Shown: positions 7,554 to 17,109 of the stretch, in pieces | Layout: every line of letters begins with the position of its first letter | How positions within the stretch are numbered: the first letter of the stretch is position 1 | From: Verrucomicrobiales bacterium | GTDB lineage: Bacteria > Verrucomicrobiota > Verrucomicrobiia > Verrucomicrobiales > DEV007 | Direction: 5' to 3' | NCBI GenBank assembly: GCA_029213265.1 | Contig: JARGNG010000044.1 | Location: 1 to 35,713, forward strand | Length of the DNA: 35,713 bases | The notes under the pieces: model-generated | What the model was told of the DNA's origin: nothing | The model's database searches: none | Seen by the model: only the letters and a program-made list of their open reading frames with translations | Translations under genes and position numbers: made by a program

Positions 7554-8648
7554 ATGGTTACTGTCATGATTTCCGACCCCAAACAATTGAATCCGGATAC
7601 CCCCTGGAGCGAGACCTACTGGGCGCACACCCCCGAGGAATCGCTTGTTGATCACACCACGAAGGCGCGACTCTGCGTGGCGACCCTGCTTCCGTTCCGA
7701 AACGGCGAGCCGGACTGGGAGGGTTTCGAAAACAGCATTCGCTGGATGCTGGCGGCAGGGGAGAAGTATGGAGTCGAGCTGGTCTTCGTTCTCAATGCCG
7801 ACACGGGATACATTTTCGATCTCAGTCTGGAACTGTATGAGGAAGTGATTCGCCGGTTTCGATCCGCTTTCCCGGAGCCCACGATCATCTGCGGGACGAC
7901 GGCGGTGGGCGCGTCCGGGGATTCTTTCCGCGCGGAATGGTATCAGCCGCACCTCGAAATCGCTCAGAGCTTCGACAAGGTCGAGGTAATGCTGATGACT
8001 TCGAAGTTGTTAAACGAGCTGCCAACGGAACGAAGACGGGACGCCTATTTCACCGTTCTCGAGCAGGTCCGGGTGCCGGCGATTGTGCATGCGCTGGAAC
8101 CCTCTTTTGTCCCCTGGGCAAGCCCCTTCAGTCCCTGGCTGCTTCACGAACTGGCGCAGCACGAGAAGGTGGTCGGAGGAAAAATCTCAACCCTCGATGA
8201 GCCGCACTTTCTCTACTGGGCTTCGATGTGCCGGGATCTGGGACTCGATTTTTCGCCTCACAGTGGAGACGACTTCGGAATCGCGACGGCGATTCGACTG
8301 GGTCTTCCGCTCCTGATCGGTGCGGGTGTTTCGGCCTGTCCTTTGATTTGTGCCGCGAAAGAACTGTGGACGAAGTCGCCGCTCGACACCCGGGTCTACA
8401 AACTCTTTGAAGCGTTCCAATCGCTCGAAGATGCCGTGTTTCGACTGGATGAGAAAGGAAGCGCGGCGGCCTACAAGCACAGCACCGCCCATGTTTTGAC
8501 GCTTCTCGGGCTGATCGAATCGAGCGAGATTCATCCGGACTGCGTCGACCGCCGACCGGACGACGAAGCGCAGCGAATGAAGGAAGCCTTGCAGCGGCCC
8601 GTTCGCGTAGCGGAGCGGCTCGGGATCGAAAACTTTTCTCTCGCATGA
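7554..8648 (+). CDS. dihydrodipicolinate synthase/N-acetylneuraminate lyase family protein
   Basis: 364 residues. ATG 7566 is an alternative start, with AGGATGG about 8 bases before it. It is a TIM-barrel class I aldolase-type protein: CVATLLPFRNGEPDWEGF matches the first strand, NADTGY the carboxylate-binding loop region, and K210 in VVGGKISTLDEP is the Schiff-base lysine. The tyrosine that normally sits about 28 residues earlier (Y-N-x-P) is replaced by H179 in IVHALEPSFVPW. This enzyme is therefore not a true DapA. A lyase, aldolase or dehydratase for a sugar acid or related keto acid is the best guess. It overlaps the next gene by 4 bases (ATGA), which indicates translational coupling in a catabolic operon under the divergent AraC protein. 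Confidence 0.82.
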   Translation: MVTVMISDPKQLNPDTPWSETYWAHTPEESLVDHTTKARLCVATLLPFRNGEPDWEGFENSIRWMLAAGEKYGVELVFVLNADTGYIFDLSLELYEEVIRRFRSAFPEPTIICGTTAVGASGDSFRAEWYQPHLEIAQSFDKVEVMLMTSKLLNELPTERRRDAYFTVLEQVRVPAIVHALEPSFVPWASPFSPWLLHELAQHEKVVGGKISTLDEPHFLYWASMCRDLGLDFSPHSGDDFGIATAIRLGLPLLIGAGVSACPLICAAKELWTKSPLDTRVYKLFEAFQSLEDAVFRLDEKGSAAAYKHSTAHVLTLLGLIESSEIHPDCVDRRPDDEAQRMKEALQRPVRVAERLGIENFSLA

Positions 8649-9478
8649 GTGCTTCTGAACTGTCCGACACCTCGAAACTCTGCGTTCACACGATCACGAC
8701 GAAGCCGTGGTCGATTGAGGAGGCGATGGATAAATACTCCGAAGCGGGGATCGGGGGCATCACCGTCTGGCGTCAGTGGCTCGACGGGCGCGACATCGCT
8801 TCGGTGGGAGGGAAACTGCGGGAACGGAATTTGGAAATTGTGTCTCTCTGCCGCGGAGGATTTTTTCCTGCCAAAACGCAGCTCGGCCTCGACGAGGCGA
8901 TCGAAGACAACCGTCGTGCGATTCGCGAAGCCGCCGAACTCGGCGCTCCCATGATCGTGCTCGTTTGCGGCGCCGTTCCGGGACAACCGCTCGAGGAATC
9001 CCGGAAACAGATCGCTGATGGAATTGCCGCGGTCCTGCCGCTTGCCGAAGAACACGGGATTCGACTCGCGATCGAACCCCTCCATCCCCTCTACGCCGAT
9101 GATCGCAGCGCGATCAATACGATGGCTTCCGCCAATGCGGTGTGTGATCAACTCGATCATTCGCTCGTGGGGATTGCGGCTGACGTGTATCACATCTGGT
9201 GGGATCCGGATCTCGCCGCGCAGATTCAGCTGACGGGGGAGAAAGGACGACTCTTTGCCTTTCACATTTGTGACTGGCTCACCCCAACGTCGGATTTGCT
9301 CAATGACCGCGGCCTCATGGGGGAGGGCTGCATCGATGTTCGCGGGATTCGCGCGATGGTTGAAGCGACCGGATTTTCCGGGTTCAACGAAGTGGAAGTG
9401 TTTTCCGATCGTTGGTGGTCACAGGATCAGGATGAATTTCTGCAGGCAATTCGATCTGCGTATTTGAAGCATTGTTAG
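8645..9478 (+). CDS. sugar phosphate isomerase/epimerase (xylose-isomerase-like TIM barrel)
   Basis: 277 residues, no signal peptide. The four metal ligands of the AP-endonuclease-2/IolE-like barrel can be placed: E144 in [11 protein letters not shown]180 in [13 protein letters not shown]207 in AFHICDW, and a glutamate (E249 or E251) in FNEVEVFS. Family members isomerise or epimerise sugars, keto-inositols or hydroxypyruvate-type substrates. The start overlaps the end of the DapA-like gene by 4 bases, and the Gfo/Idh gene follows after 17 bases, so all three are one operon. The actual substrate is not predictable from sequence alone. Confidence 0.88.
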   Translation: MSASELSDTSKLCVHTITTKPWSIEEAMDKYSEAGIGGITVWRQWLDGRDIASVGGKLRERNLEIVSLCRGGFFPAKTQLGLDEAIEDNRRAIREAAELGAPMIVLVCGAVPGQPLEESRKQIADGIAAVLPLAEEHGIRLAIEPLHPLYADDRSAINTMASANAVCDQLDHSLVGIAADVYHIWWDPDLAAQIQLTGEKGRLFAFHICDWLTPTSDLLNDRGLMGEGCIDVRGIRAMVEATGFSGFNEVEVFSDRWWSQDQDEFLQAIRSAYLKHC

Positions 9479-9495
9479 GATTTACAGAAACGGAA

Positions 9496-10647
9496 ATGAA
9501 GACTCATAAAATCGGTATTATCATGAACGGCGTCACGGGGCGCATGGGAACGAACCAGCATTTGATTCGCTCGATTCTCGCGATTCGCGAGCAGGGGGGA
9601 ATCCAGGTCGCCCCGGATGAAGTGATCGAAGTGGACCCCATTTTGACAGGGAGAAGCGAAGACAAACTCCGCGCTCTCGCAGAGGCCCATGGGGTCGAAC
9701 GCTGGACGACGGACCTCGATTCGGCTTTGGCGGATGACCACAACCAGATTTTCTTTGATGCAAGTTCCACCCTGCACCGGGCCCGCTTTGTCGAGATGGC
9801 GGTGAAGGCCGGGAAAGCGATCTATTGCGAAAAGCCGACGGCCGTCGAAACGGACGAAGCGGTTCGTCTCGCTCAGCTTTGCCGGGATGCGGGCGTCAAA
9901 AACGGAGTGGTGCAGGACAAGCTCTGGCTAACCGGGATTCGCAAACTGAAGTTGCTGATCGATCAGGGCTTCTTCGGGGAAATTCTTTCGGTTCGGGGCG
10001 AGTTTGGTTATTGGGTCTTTACCGGCCACGATGGCGATCAGCCGGCGCAGCGGCCGAGCTGGAACTACCGGAAAGAGGATGGCGGAGGCATCATCATCGA
10101 TATGCTGTGCCACTGGCGGTATCTCGTGGATCATGTGTTTGGAAAAATCGAAAGTGTCTCCTGTCTTGGTGCGACGCACGTTCCGGAGCGCATCGACGAA
10201 AGTGGTAAGGCCTATGAGTGCACTGCCGATGACAGCTGTTACGCGACCTTTCAGTTGGAGAACGGGATTGTCTGTCAGTTCAACAGCTCCTGGGATGTGC
10301 GGGTTCGTCGCGATGACCTTTTCGTCATGAATGTGGACGGTTCAAAAGGTTCCGCGACGGTCGGACTGCGCAAATGCTGGGTGCAGTCTCTCGGGACAAC
10401 GCCGAAGCCGGTCTGGAATCCTGACATCGAACAGCCGATCGATTTCTACGAGGGCTGGCAGGAGGTGCCGGATGCGATTGACTACGAAAATGCTTTTAAG
10501 ATCCAGTGGGAGCTCTTTATTCGTCATGTCGTTCTCGACGAGCCGTTTCCCTATGACCTCATGGAAGGCGCCAAGGGTGTTCAGCTCGCCGAGGCCGGCA
10601 TCCAGAGCTGGGAGCAGCGCAAGTGGGTCGACCTGCCGGAATTGTAG
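9496..10647 (+). CDS. Gfo/Idh/MocA family oxidoreductase
   Basis: 383 residues from ATG 9496; an in-frame TTG at 9472 is possible but would overlap the previous gene. The N-terminal Rossmann fold has [13 protein letters not shown]. The family EKP motif is at 112-114 (YCEKPTAVE), and D202 and H206 in [15 protein letters not shown] are at the usual catalytic positions. Such enzymes oxidise or reduce sugars, inositols and their derivatives with NAD(P). As the last gene of the AraC-linked cluster it probably carries out the redox step of the same catabolic route. It ends 6 bases before the convergent transporter gene. Confidence 0.9.
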   Translation: MKTHKIGIIMNGVTGRMGTNQHLIRSILAIREQGGIQVAPDEVIEVDPILTGRSEDKLRALAEAHGVERWTTDLDSALADDHNQIFFDASSTLHRARFVEMAVKAGKAIYCEKPTAVETDEAVRLAQLCRDAGVKNGVVQDKLWLTGIRKLKLLIDQGFFGEILSVRGEFGYWVFTGHDGDQPAQRPSWNYRKEDGGGIIIDMLCHWRYLVDHVFGKIESVSCLGATHVPERIDESGKAYECTADDSCYATFQLENGIVCQFNSSWDVRVRRDDLFVMNVDGSKGSATVGLRKCWVQSLGTTPKPVWNPDIEQPIDFYEGWQEVPDAIDYENAFKIQWELFIRHVVLDEPFPYDLMEGAKGVQLAEAGIQSWEQRKWVDLPEL

Positions 10648-10653
10648 TGGTTC

Positions 10654-12219
10654 CTACGGCTTGATCGCCCACTCCGGAAGCATTCCCGGTTCGATCTGAA
10701 ACACGGAGGGCCCGAGCAGGAGAAAGACGATTGTCACCACTGCAATGCTGAGGAGGTTGATGATGATTCCCGCTTTGACCATCTGGGCAATCCGGATTTT
10801 CCCGCTGGCAAAAATGATGGCGTTCGGGGGCGTCGCGACTGGCATCATGAAGGCGCAGGAGGCGGCGACCGCAGCAGGGATCATGAGTAGCAGGGGATGA
10901 ATTTTGGCTGCGGTGGCGATGGCGGCGAGTAGTGGCAGGATCATCTCCGTAGTGGCCGTATTCGAGGTCAGCTCGGTGAGGAAGGTTATCCCCGTGCAGA
11001 TCGAAACGACAATGAGCCAGGTCGGTGAGCCCTCCAGACTGGTGAAGTGGTTTCCGACCCATTCGGAAAGACCGGAGGTTTGAAATCCTTTGGCGAGGGC
11101 GAATCCACCTCCGAAAAGGAGAATGATGTGCCAGGGGATTTTCCGGAAGACCCCGCCATCGAGGATCGTTCCGTGGGATTCGGTTTCCCCATCCTTCTTT
11201 TTCGCGGGAATCAGAAAAAGCACCAGGGCCATGGAGACCGCGATGGTTCCGTCGTCGATGAAGCTTCCGAAAGGAAGGAATCCCGACCAACCGGGGATCG
11301 AAAAAGAGCCGAGGGTGAGATCTCTTCGAAAAACCCAGAGGAAAGCGGTCGCAGCAAAAACGCCGGCGACCACTTTTTCTTCAAATCCCATTTTGCCGAG
11401 GCTCCTTTTTTCATCTTCAAGAATCTCGGGAGCAATTTCCAAGTCGTTGCTGCTCGGGAAAACGACCCTCGTGAGGACAGCCCACACGATCCCGAGAAGA
11501 ACGAGGCTGAGGGGAAGTCCAAAGAGCATCCATTGCCCGAAACTGAGAATGTATCCCGCCTCGTGGGCGGCGGGGAAGCTGAGTTCGAAAATACGAACGA
11601 GAGCGAGGTTGGGAGGGGTTCCAACCAGGGTCGCCATCCCCCCGATACTGGCGCTGTAGGCGATTCCGAGGAGCAGGGCGACACTGAGGTTGGCTGTTTT
11701 CTCCACTCCGAATGACTCTTCGGTCTGCTTGATCACCGCAAGCCCGATTGCGAGCATCATAATGGCGGTGGCCGTGTTCGAGATCCACATCGAGAGGAAT
11801 GCCGTGGCGAGCATAAAGCCGAGCACCAGGCGCGAAGGTTTGGTTCCGACAAGGCTGACAATCCGCAGCGCGATGCGCCGGTGCAGATTCCACCGCTCCA
11901 TCGCGAGAGCGATCAGAAATCCACCGATGAAAAGGAAGATGATGTAATTCACATAGACGGGAGCGACCTCCTTGCCCTTCATGATCCCAAGTGCCGGGAA
12001 CAACACCAGTGGAACCAGCGAGGTCGCCGCCAGGGGGATGGCATCGGTAATCCACCAGATCGCCATCAGCATCGCGACCGCCGCCATGCGACCGATGACC
12101 GCATTCTCGCCTTCGATTCCGCTGAAGAAAACGAGCAACAGAAAGGTGACAATACCGAACCAGAAGCCGATTCGTTTCGACGCCGGGGCGCGATTGGATG
12201 TGCGGATCGATTCTCCCAT
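10654..12219 (-). CDS. SLC13 (DASS) family sodium/carboxylate transporter
   Basis: 521 residues from ATG 12219; a GTG at 12279 in frame would add 20 mostly basic residues, which I judge less likely. There are about a dozen hydrophobic segments. Both halves carry the SNT motif that forms the sodium and substrate sites of this family (WISNTATAIMMLA and LTSNTATTEMILP), each followed by a proline-rich loop (GTPPNLA and ATPPNAI). The family imports di- and tricarboxylates or sulfate with sodium across the inner membrane. It is convergent with the sugar cluster, so shared regulation is not shown, though a sugar acid substrate is conceivable. The 320 bases to gltB hold divergent promoters. Confidence 0.9.
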   Translation of the reverse strand: MGESIRTSNRAPASKRIGFWFGIVTFLLLVFFSGIEGENAVIGRMAAVAMLMAIWWITDAIPLAATSLVPLVLFPALGIMKGKEVAPVYVNYIIFLFIGGFLIALAMERWNLHRRIALRIVSLVGTKPSRLVLGFMLATAFLSMWISNTATAIMMLAIGLAVIKQTEESFGVEKTANLSVALLLGIAYSASIGGMATLVGTPPNLALVRIFELSFPAAHEAGYILSFGQWMLFGLPLSLVLLGIVWAVLTRVVFPSSNDLEIAPEILEDEKRSLGKMGFEEKVVAGVFAATAFLWVFRRDLTLGSFSIPGWSGFLPFGSFIDDGTIAVSMALVLFLIPAKKKDGETESHGTILDGGVFRKIPWHIILLFGGGFALAKGFQTSGLSEWVGNHFTSLEGSPTWLIVVSICTGITFLTELTSNTATTEMILPLLAAIATAAKIHPLLLMIPAAVAASCAFMMPVATPPNAIIFASGKIRIAQMVKAGIIINLLSIAVVTIVFLLLGPSVFQIEPGMLPEWAIKP

Positions 12220-12332
12220 GTCGGCGATCTTGACCCGATCGATTGGGCGTGACAAGCGCCGGCGGGGGAAAAATCTCACGGAAAACCGCTAAAAGTAGAC
12301 AAATTCAGTCAAGAGTTGCGGAAAGATGAGAA

Positions 12333-12360
12333 TTGACCTGAAAACGATCCTGACTACACT
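12333..12360 (+). promoter_or_regulatory. candidate sigma-70 promoter of gltB
   Basis: TTGACC (12333-12338) and TACACT (12355-12360) are separated by 16 bases. This is the best -35/-10 pair between the SLC13 gene and gltB. It would give a leader of about 175 bases containing the hairpin at 12368-12388. Confidence 0.4.
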
Positions 12361-12367
12361 TCCGACC

Positions 12368-12388
12368 CCCCCGGAGAATTCCGGTGGG
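12368..12388 (+). other. hairpin in the presumed gltB leader
   Basis: CCGGA (12371-12375) pairs with TCCGG (12380-12384) across a four-base loop. Three more C-G pairs (12368-12370 with 12386-12388) extend it across one bulged T. It lies at or just after the expected transcription start. No T-run follows, so it is not a terminator. It could protect the mRNA 5' end or bind a regulator. Confidence 0.35.
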
Positions 12389-12540
12389 CCGATGGTAATT
12401 ATGGGCAATCCCAAAAGTATCCGGAGGAACGTGAATTTTTAGAGTCGCTTGGCACAAATGCTGAGCGTATTTCGAGTAAAGATGGAAGATTGTCGGCGTA
12501 AGCCGGGGGCCGACGGGTCGGAAAACGAACAGATTTCAGT

Positions 12541-15500
12541 ATGAGTAAGTATCTTAAAAGTCCGAATGTGAAAAACACCCTGCATCGCAAGGAGGCGGAA
12601 CGTGATTCCTGCGGTGTGGGAGTAGTGGCGCACATCAAGGGGGAGAGAAGCCATCGGGTATTGCGTCTCGGACTCGATTCGGTTTGCAACGTGACTCACC
12701 GTGGAGCGGTGAATGCGGACGGCAAGACCGGTGACGGAGCCGGTGTTACCACGAATTTGCCCTACAAGATTCTCCTTCCGGTGGCGGAAGAACTCGGAAC
12801 GAAGCTGGAAAAAGAGACGGATCTCGCCGTGGGCGTGTTCTTTCTTCCTGCCGGCAGCACGGACGACCAGAAGAAATCCCAGATCATTGCGGAAGGCGTG
12901 CTTCGCAACCGCGGGATCGGCATCATCGGATGGCGCGAAGTTCCGACAGACCCCTCTGCTCTCGGGCAGCAGGCCATCGACACGATGCCCGTGATTCTGC
13001 AGCTCCTCCTCAAGCGCCCTGACGGCATGGAGGACGATACCTTTGAGCGACAGCTCTACCTCAGTCGTCGTGAAATCGAGGACAAAGCGGGCGCCGAAAA
13101 GATCGACGAATTTTACATTCCGTCCCTGAGCCATCGCCTCATCAGCTACAAGGGATTTCTTGTCGCGACGGCGTTGGAGGAACTTTACAGCGACCTGCGG
13201 GACGAGAAATACGAGACCGTGATCTGTCTTTATCACCAGCGTTTCTCGACCAATACCTTCCCGACCTGGGCTCTCGCTCAGCCGTTCCGGATGCTCTGCC
13301 ACAACGGGGAAATCAATACGGTTCGTGGAAACCGTAACTGGCTCAATTCTCGGATCGGGCAGTTCGAAAGTGAAGTCTGGGGAGATGAGTTGAAATATCT
13401 CAACCATGTCATTGATCCGGATGGCTCCGACTCCGCCAGCCTCGACGCGGCTCTCGAATTGCTGGTGCTCTCCGGCCGTTCGGTTCCTCACGCCATGGCG
13501 ATGCTGGTTCCTCCGGCCTGGAAGATCGATCCCTTCACCACGAAAGAAGTGGAGGACTTTTATCGTTACCACAGCTGCTTCAGCGAGCCGTGGGACGGTC
13601 CGGCCGCTCTTGCTTTTTCCGATGGAATGACGGTCACCGCTTCCCTCGACCGGAACGGGCTCCGTCCGGCGCGATACAAGATCACGACCGACGGAATTTT
13701 CTCACTCGGTTCCGAGGTGGGCACCTGCTTCCTCCCCGATGACATGATCGAAAAGAAGGGGCGTCTCGCTCCCGGGGAAATGATCGTCGTCGACACCGTG
13801 AAAGGCGAAGTGGTTTTCAATGAAGAAATCAAGGAGCGTCTCGCCGGCCAACAGCCGTACGGCCAGTGGCTCAGGGAGAACCAGATCCAGTTTCATGAGG
13901 TGGTCGAGACAACTCCGCATGTCGGAGAAGGTCCTGCTCATGATCCACTGACGCGCTCGCAACTTCAGGTCGCCAGTGGATTGAACAAGGAGGAACTCGA
14001 TATGGCCCTCACGCCGATGGCTCAGTCCGGAATGGAGGCCATTTATTCAATGGGGGACGATGCCGCGCTTTCTGTGCTTTCCCGCCAACCCAAGCTTCTG
14101 TTTTCCTACTTCAAACAGCTGTTTGCTCAGGTCACCAATCCGCCGATTGATCCAATTCGCGAATTTCTCGTGATGTCTCTGGAGGCCGATCTCGGTCCCG
14201 AGCGGAATCTTCTCATTGAGGATCCGCTTCACGCAAAAGTAGTCCACCTCGAAACGCCGTTTCTTTTCACGCACCAGGTGGAGGCACTCGAGGCCATGGA
14301 TGAGCTGCAGACAGCGCGGCTCGATACGACATGGCCGCTCATGAGTGGAGCGGCAGGACTCAGTGATGCGGTTCAGGAACTTTGCGAAAAGGCCGAGGCC
14401 GCAGTCGACGGCGGAGCCGAAACGATCATTCTGTCGGACCGCCGAATCAATCATGACCGGGTCGCGATTCCCTCCCTCCTTGCTGTGGGATCGATTCACC
14501 GCCACCTCGGGAGCATGAAAAAGCGGATGAAGACGAGTATCGTCGTCGACACGGCGGAAGCCCGGGACACGCACCAGATGGCATGCCTGATCGGCTTTGG
14601 TGCCACTGCGATCTGCCCGTGGCTTGCGCACGAGACCGTTCACGAGTTGGTCGAGAAAAACGCGAAGAAGAAATTCGACGGGGTCTCCGTGGAGAAGGCC
14701 TTGGTTAACTACCACAAGGCTCTCGAAAAAGGGGTTCTCAAGATCCTTTCGAAGATGGGAATCTCCGTGTTGAACAGCTACCAGGGCGCCCAGATTTTTG
14801 AAGCGGTGGGAATCGCCGAAAGCGTCATCGATCGATGCTTTCCGGGAACCCCCTCCCAGATCGCCGGTGTCGGTTTCTATGAAATCGGGGCTGAGAGTAT
14901 TGCCCGCCACACCGCTGCCTACAGCGATGCCGTCCCGAACGACAATGGTGAATTGAATTTGGGAGATCCCGGATTTTTCCGCTTCCGTCGCGACGGGGAA
15001 ATCCACGCGGTCAGCGGTGGCGTGATCAAAAATTTCCACACCTTCGTGAAGTCGGGAGACGCCGAGGATTACGACAAGTATCTGGAGCAACTCAAATTGA
15101 ACCAGCCGCACGCGCTGCACGATCTGTTTGAACTGGTTCCCAATGATGAGGGACCGATCCCGATTGACGAAGTGGAGCCGATTGAAAGCGTTCGTCGTCG
15201 TTTCACCACCGCAGCGATGTCCCTCGGCGCGATCAGTCCGGAGGCCCATGAGACGCTGGCCATTGCGATGAATCGCATTGGAGGAAAGTCCGACAGCGGG
15301 GAGGGCGGAGAGGACCCCCGTCGCTTCAAGCCTTATCCCAACGGTGACTGGGGCAATTCCAAGATCAAGCAGGTCGCTTCGGGACGATTCGGCGTCAGTG
15401 CGGAATACCTGATGTCCGCCGAGGAAATCGAAATCAAGATGGCCCAGGGAGCCAAGCCCGGTGAGGGCGGCCAGTTACCCGGTCACAAGGTGAACGGACT

Positions 15501-17100
15501 GATCGCGAAGCTCCGGAACACGCAGCCCGGCGTTACTTTGATTTCGCCGCCGCCGCACCACGACATTTATTCGATCGAGGATCTGGCGCAGCTCATTCAC
15601 GATCTCAAGGAACTCAATCCGGCCGCCAAAGTAACCGTCAAGCTCGTTGCCGAGACCGGTGTCGGAACCATTGCTGCCGGAGTTGCCAAAGCCAACGCCG
15701 ATATCATTCTGGTCTCCGGACATGATGGCGGAACCGGTGCCTCTCCGCTCAGTTCGATCAAACATGCGGGACTTCCGTGGGAGATCGGAATTGCCGAGAC
15801 GCAACAGGTTCTCATGCTGAACGGTCTTCGTGACCGGGTCACCCTGCGGACGGATGGAGGACTCCGCACCGGACTCGATATCATTCACGCAGCCGTTCTC
15901 GGAGCGGAGGAATTCAACTTCGGAACGATCGCCCTGATTGCGATGGGATGTGTCTATGTTCGCCGTTGTCACCTCAACAACTGCCCCGTCGGGGTGGCGA
16001 CACAGGATCCGAAATACCGCGCCAAATTCAAAGGCGAGGTGGATCATGTTGTGAACTTCTTCAATGCGGTTTCCGAGGAAACCCGGGAGCACATGGCCAG
16101 ACTGGGTGTGCGCAAGCTCGACGATCTCATCGGCCAGACCAAATACATGCGACAGCGGAAGTTGCCGGATCATCCAAAGGCAAATCTCATCGATCTCAGT
16201 CGCATTCTTGCCGATGTCGGCGAAGAGGCCGGAGAGGATTTCCCCCGCATCTGTCTTCGTGATCGCAACGATGGCATTCACGAGCCGCCTCTCGACGATC
16301 AGATTCTCGAGGACCTCGGTGACAAGATCGAGAAGAAGGAAGCGGCCTCCCTCAGCTATGAGGTGAAGAACACGCACCGGAATATCGGTACGAAATTGAC
16401 CGGAGTGGTCGCGAAGCTGCATGGGGATCACGGACTTCCGGAAGGAACGATCGACATCCAGCTTTCCGGTAGCGCCGGGCAGTCTTTTGCCACCTTCCTC
16501 TGTGGAGGAATCCGTCTCACCCTGACTGGTGAGGCCAACGACTACGTTGGCAAGGGAATGTCGGGCGGTGAGATCCGGATCAAGCCGCCAGCGAATCGCA
16601 GCTTCGTTGCTTCGGAGAATTCCATTCTCGGAAACACGGTGATGTATGGAGCCTCCGGCGGACATCTCTTTGCAAACGGTCGGGGCGGAGAGCGTTTCTG
16701 CGTTCGAAACTCAGGTGGAACCGCCGTCGTTGAGGGCATCGGTGACCACGGTTGCGAATACATGACCAATGGCACCGTCGTCGTTCTCGGAGAAACCGGA
16801 AAGAATTTCGGTGCCGGCATGAGCGGAGGCCAGGCCTACATCTATGACGATGCGGGCCGGTTTGAGAAACTCTACAATCCGGAGATGGTGGAAATTGTCC
16901 GCCTCGACGAGGGATTCGAACACGCCAACACTCTCAAGTCTCTGATTGAGGCTCATCTCGAGGCAACCGGAAGTGAGAAAGCATCCGAAATCCTGGGAGA
17001 CTGGAGTGGATCGCTTTCGAAAATCTGGCGTGTTCAGCCGAGAAGCGATGTTGCGGATGCGCCTGTCGCCAAGAAAGACGAGCCTGCAAAAGCGAAGTAG
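12541..17100 (+). CDS. gltB: glutamate synthase large subunit
   Basis: 1519 residues, the usual size. It moves the amide nitrogen of glutamine to 2-oxoglutarate, making two glutamates. Order of domains: a 23-residue propeptide ending before catalytic C24 (RDSCGVGVVAH); class-II amidotransferase to about 430; central linker domain to about 790; FMN-binding TIM barrel about 850-1230 with GGKSDSGEGGEDPRRF and GHDGGTGASPLSSIKHAG; the 3Fe-4S cysteines C1137, C1143 and C1148; and the GXGXG beta-helix at about 1290-1480. No gltD lies on either side in this window. The enzyme thus either uses a GltD encoded elsewhere or is ferredoxin-dependent; sequence reading alone cannot decide. There is no obvious ribosome site before ATG 12541. 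It ends 9 bases from convergent pbpC. Confidence 0.97.
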   Translation: MSKYLKSPNVKNTLHRKEAERDSCGVGVVAHIKGERSHRVLRLGLDSVCNVTHRGAVNADGKTGDGAGVTTNLPYKILLPVAEELGTKLEKETDLAVGVFFLPAGSTDDQKKSQIIAEGVLRNRGIGIIGWREVPTDPSALGQQAIDTMPVILQLLLKRPDGMEDDTFERQLYLSRREIEDKAGAEKIDEFYIPSLSHRLISYKGFLVATALEELYSDLRDEKYETVICLYHQRFSTNTFPTWALAQPFRMLCHNGEINTVRGNRNWLNSRIGQFESEVWGDELKYLNHVIDPDGSDSASLDAALELLVLSGRSVPHAMAMLVPPAWKIDPFTTKEVEDFYRYHSCFSEPWDGPAALAFSDGMTVTASLDRNGLRPARYKITTDGIFSLGSEVGTCFLPDDMIEKKGRLAPGEMIVVDTVKGEVVFNEEIKERLAGQQPYGQWLRENQIQFHEVVETTPHVGEGPAHDPLTRSQLQVASGLNKEELDMALTPMAQSGMEAIYSMGDDAALSVLSRQPKLLFSYFKQLFAQVTNPPIDPIREFLVMSLEADLGPERNLLIEDPLHAKVVHLETPFLFTHQVEALEAMDELQTARLDTTWPLMSGAAGLSDAVQELCEKAEAAVDGGAETIILSDRRINHDRVAIPSLLAVGSIHRHLGSMKKRMKTSIVVDTAEARDTHQMACLIGFGATAICPWLAHETVHELVEKNAKKKFDGVSVEKALVNYHKALEKGVLKILSKMGISVLNSYQGAQIFEAVGIAESVIDRCFPGTPSQIAGVGFYEIGAESIARHTAAYSDAVPNDNGELNLGDPGFFRFRRDGEIHAVSGGVIKNFHTFVKSGDAEDYDKYLEQLKLNQPHALHDLFELVPNDEGPIPIDEVEPIESVRRRFTTAAMSLGAISPEAHETLAIAMNRIGGKSDSGEGGEDPRRFKPYPNGDWGNSKIKQVASGRFGVSAEYLMSAEEIEIKMAQGAKPGEGGQLPGHKVNGLIAKLRNTQPGVTLISPPPHHDIYSIEDLAQLIHDLKELNPAAKVTVKLVAETGVGTIAAGVAKANADIILVSGHDGGTGASPLSSIKHAGLPWEIGIAETQQVLMLNGLRDRVTLRTDGGLRTGLDIIHAAVLGAEEFNFGTIALIAMGCVYVRRCHLNNCPVGVATQDPKYRAKFKGEVDHVVNFFNAVSEETREHMARLGVRKLDDLIGQTKYMRQRKLPDHPKANLIDLSRILADVGEEAGEDFPRICLRDRNDGIHEPPLDDQILEDLGDKIEKKEAASLSYEVKNTHRNIGTKLTGVVAKLHGDHGLPEGTIDIQLSGSAGQSFATFLCGGIRLTLTGEANDYVGKGMSGGEIRIKPPANRSFVASENSILGNTVMYGASGGHLFANGRGGERFCVRNSGGTAVVEGIGDHGCEYMTNGTVVVLGETGKNFGAGMSGGQAYIYDDAGRFEKLYNPEMVEIVRLDEGFEHANTLKSLIEAHLEATGSEKASEILGDWSGSLSKIWRVQPRSDVADAPVAKKDEPAKAK

Positions 17101-17109
17101 AGGCCTGCC

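Noticed and set aside
7554..8648. dapA (lysine biosynthesis)
   Set aside because: The catalytic tyrosine is replaced and the gene sits in an AraC-linked sugar operon, so a biosynthetic DapA assignment is not supported.
12392..12442. 16-codon leader peptide gene before gltB
   Set aside because: No ribosome site and no amino-acid bias that would support attenuation; kept only as a remark on the leader.
14047..16665. two leftward open frames of about 400 codons inside gltB
   Set aside because: Both are antisense to strongly conserved GltB domains and show no protein family features.
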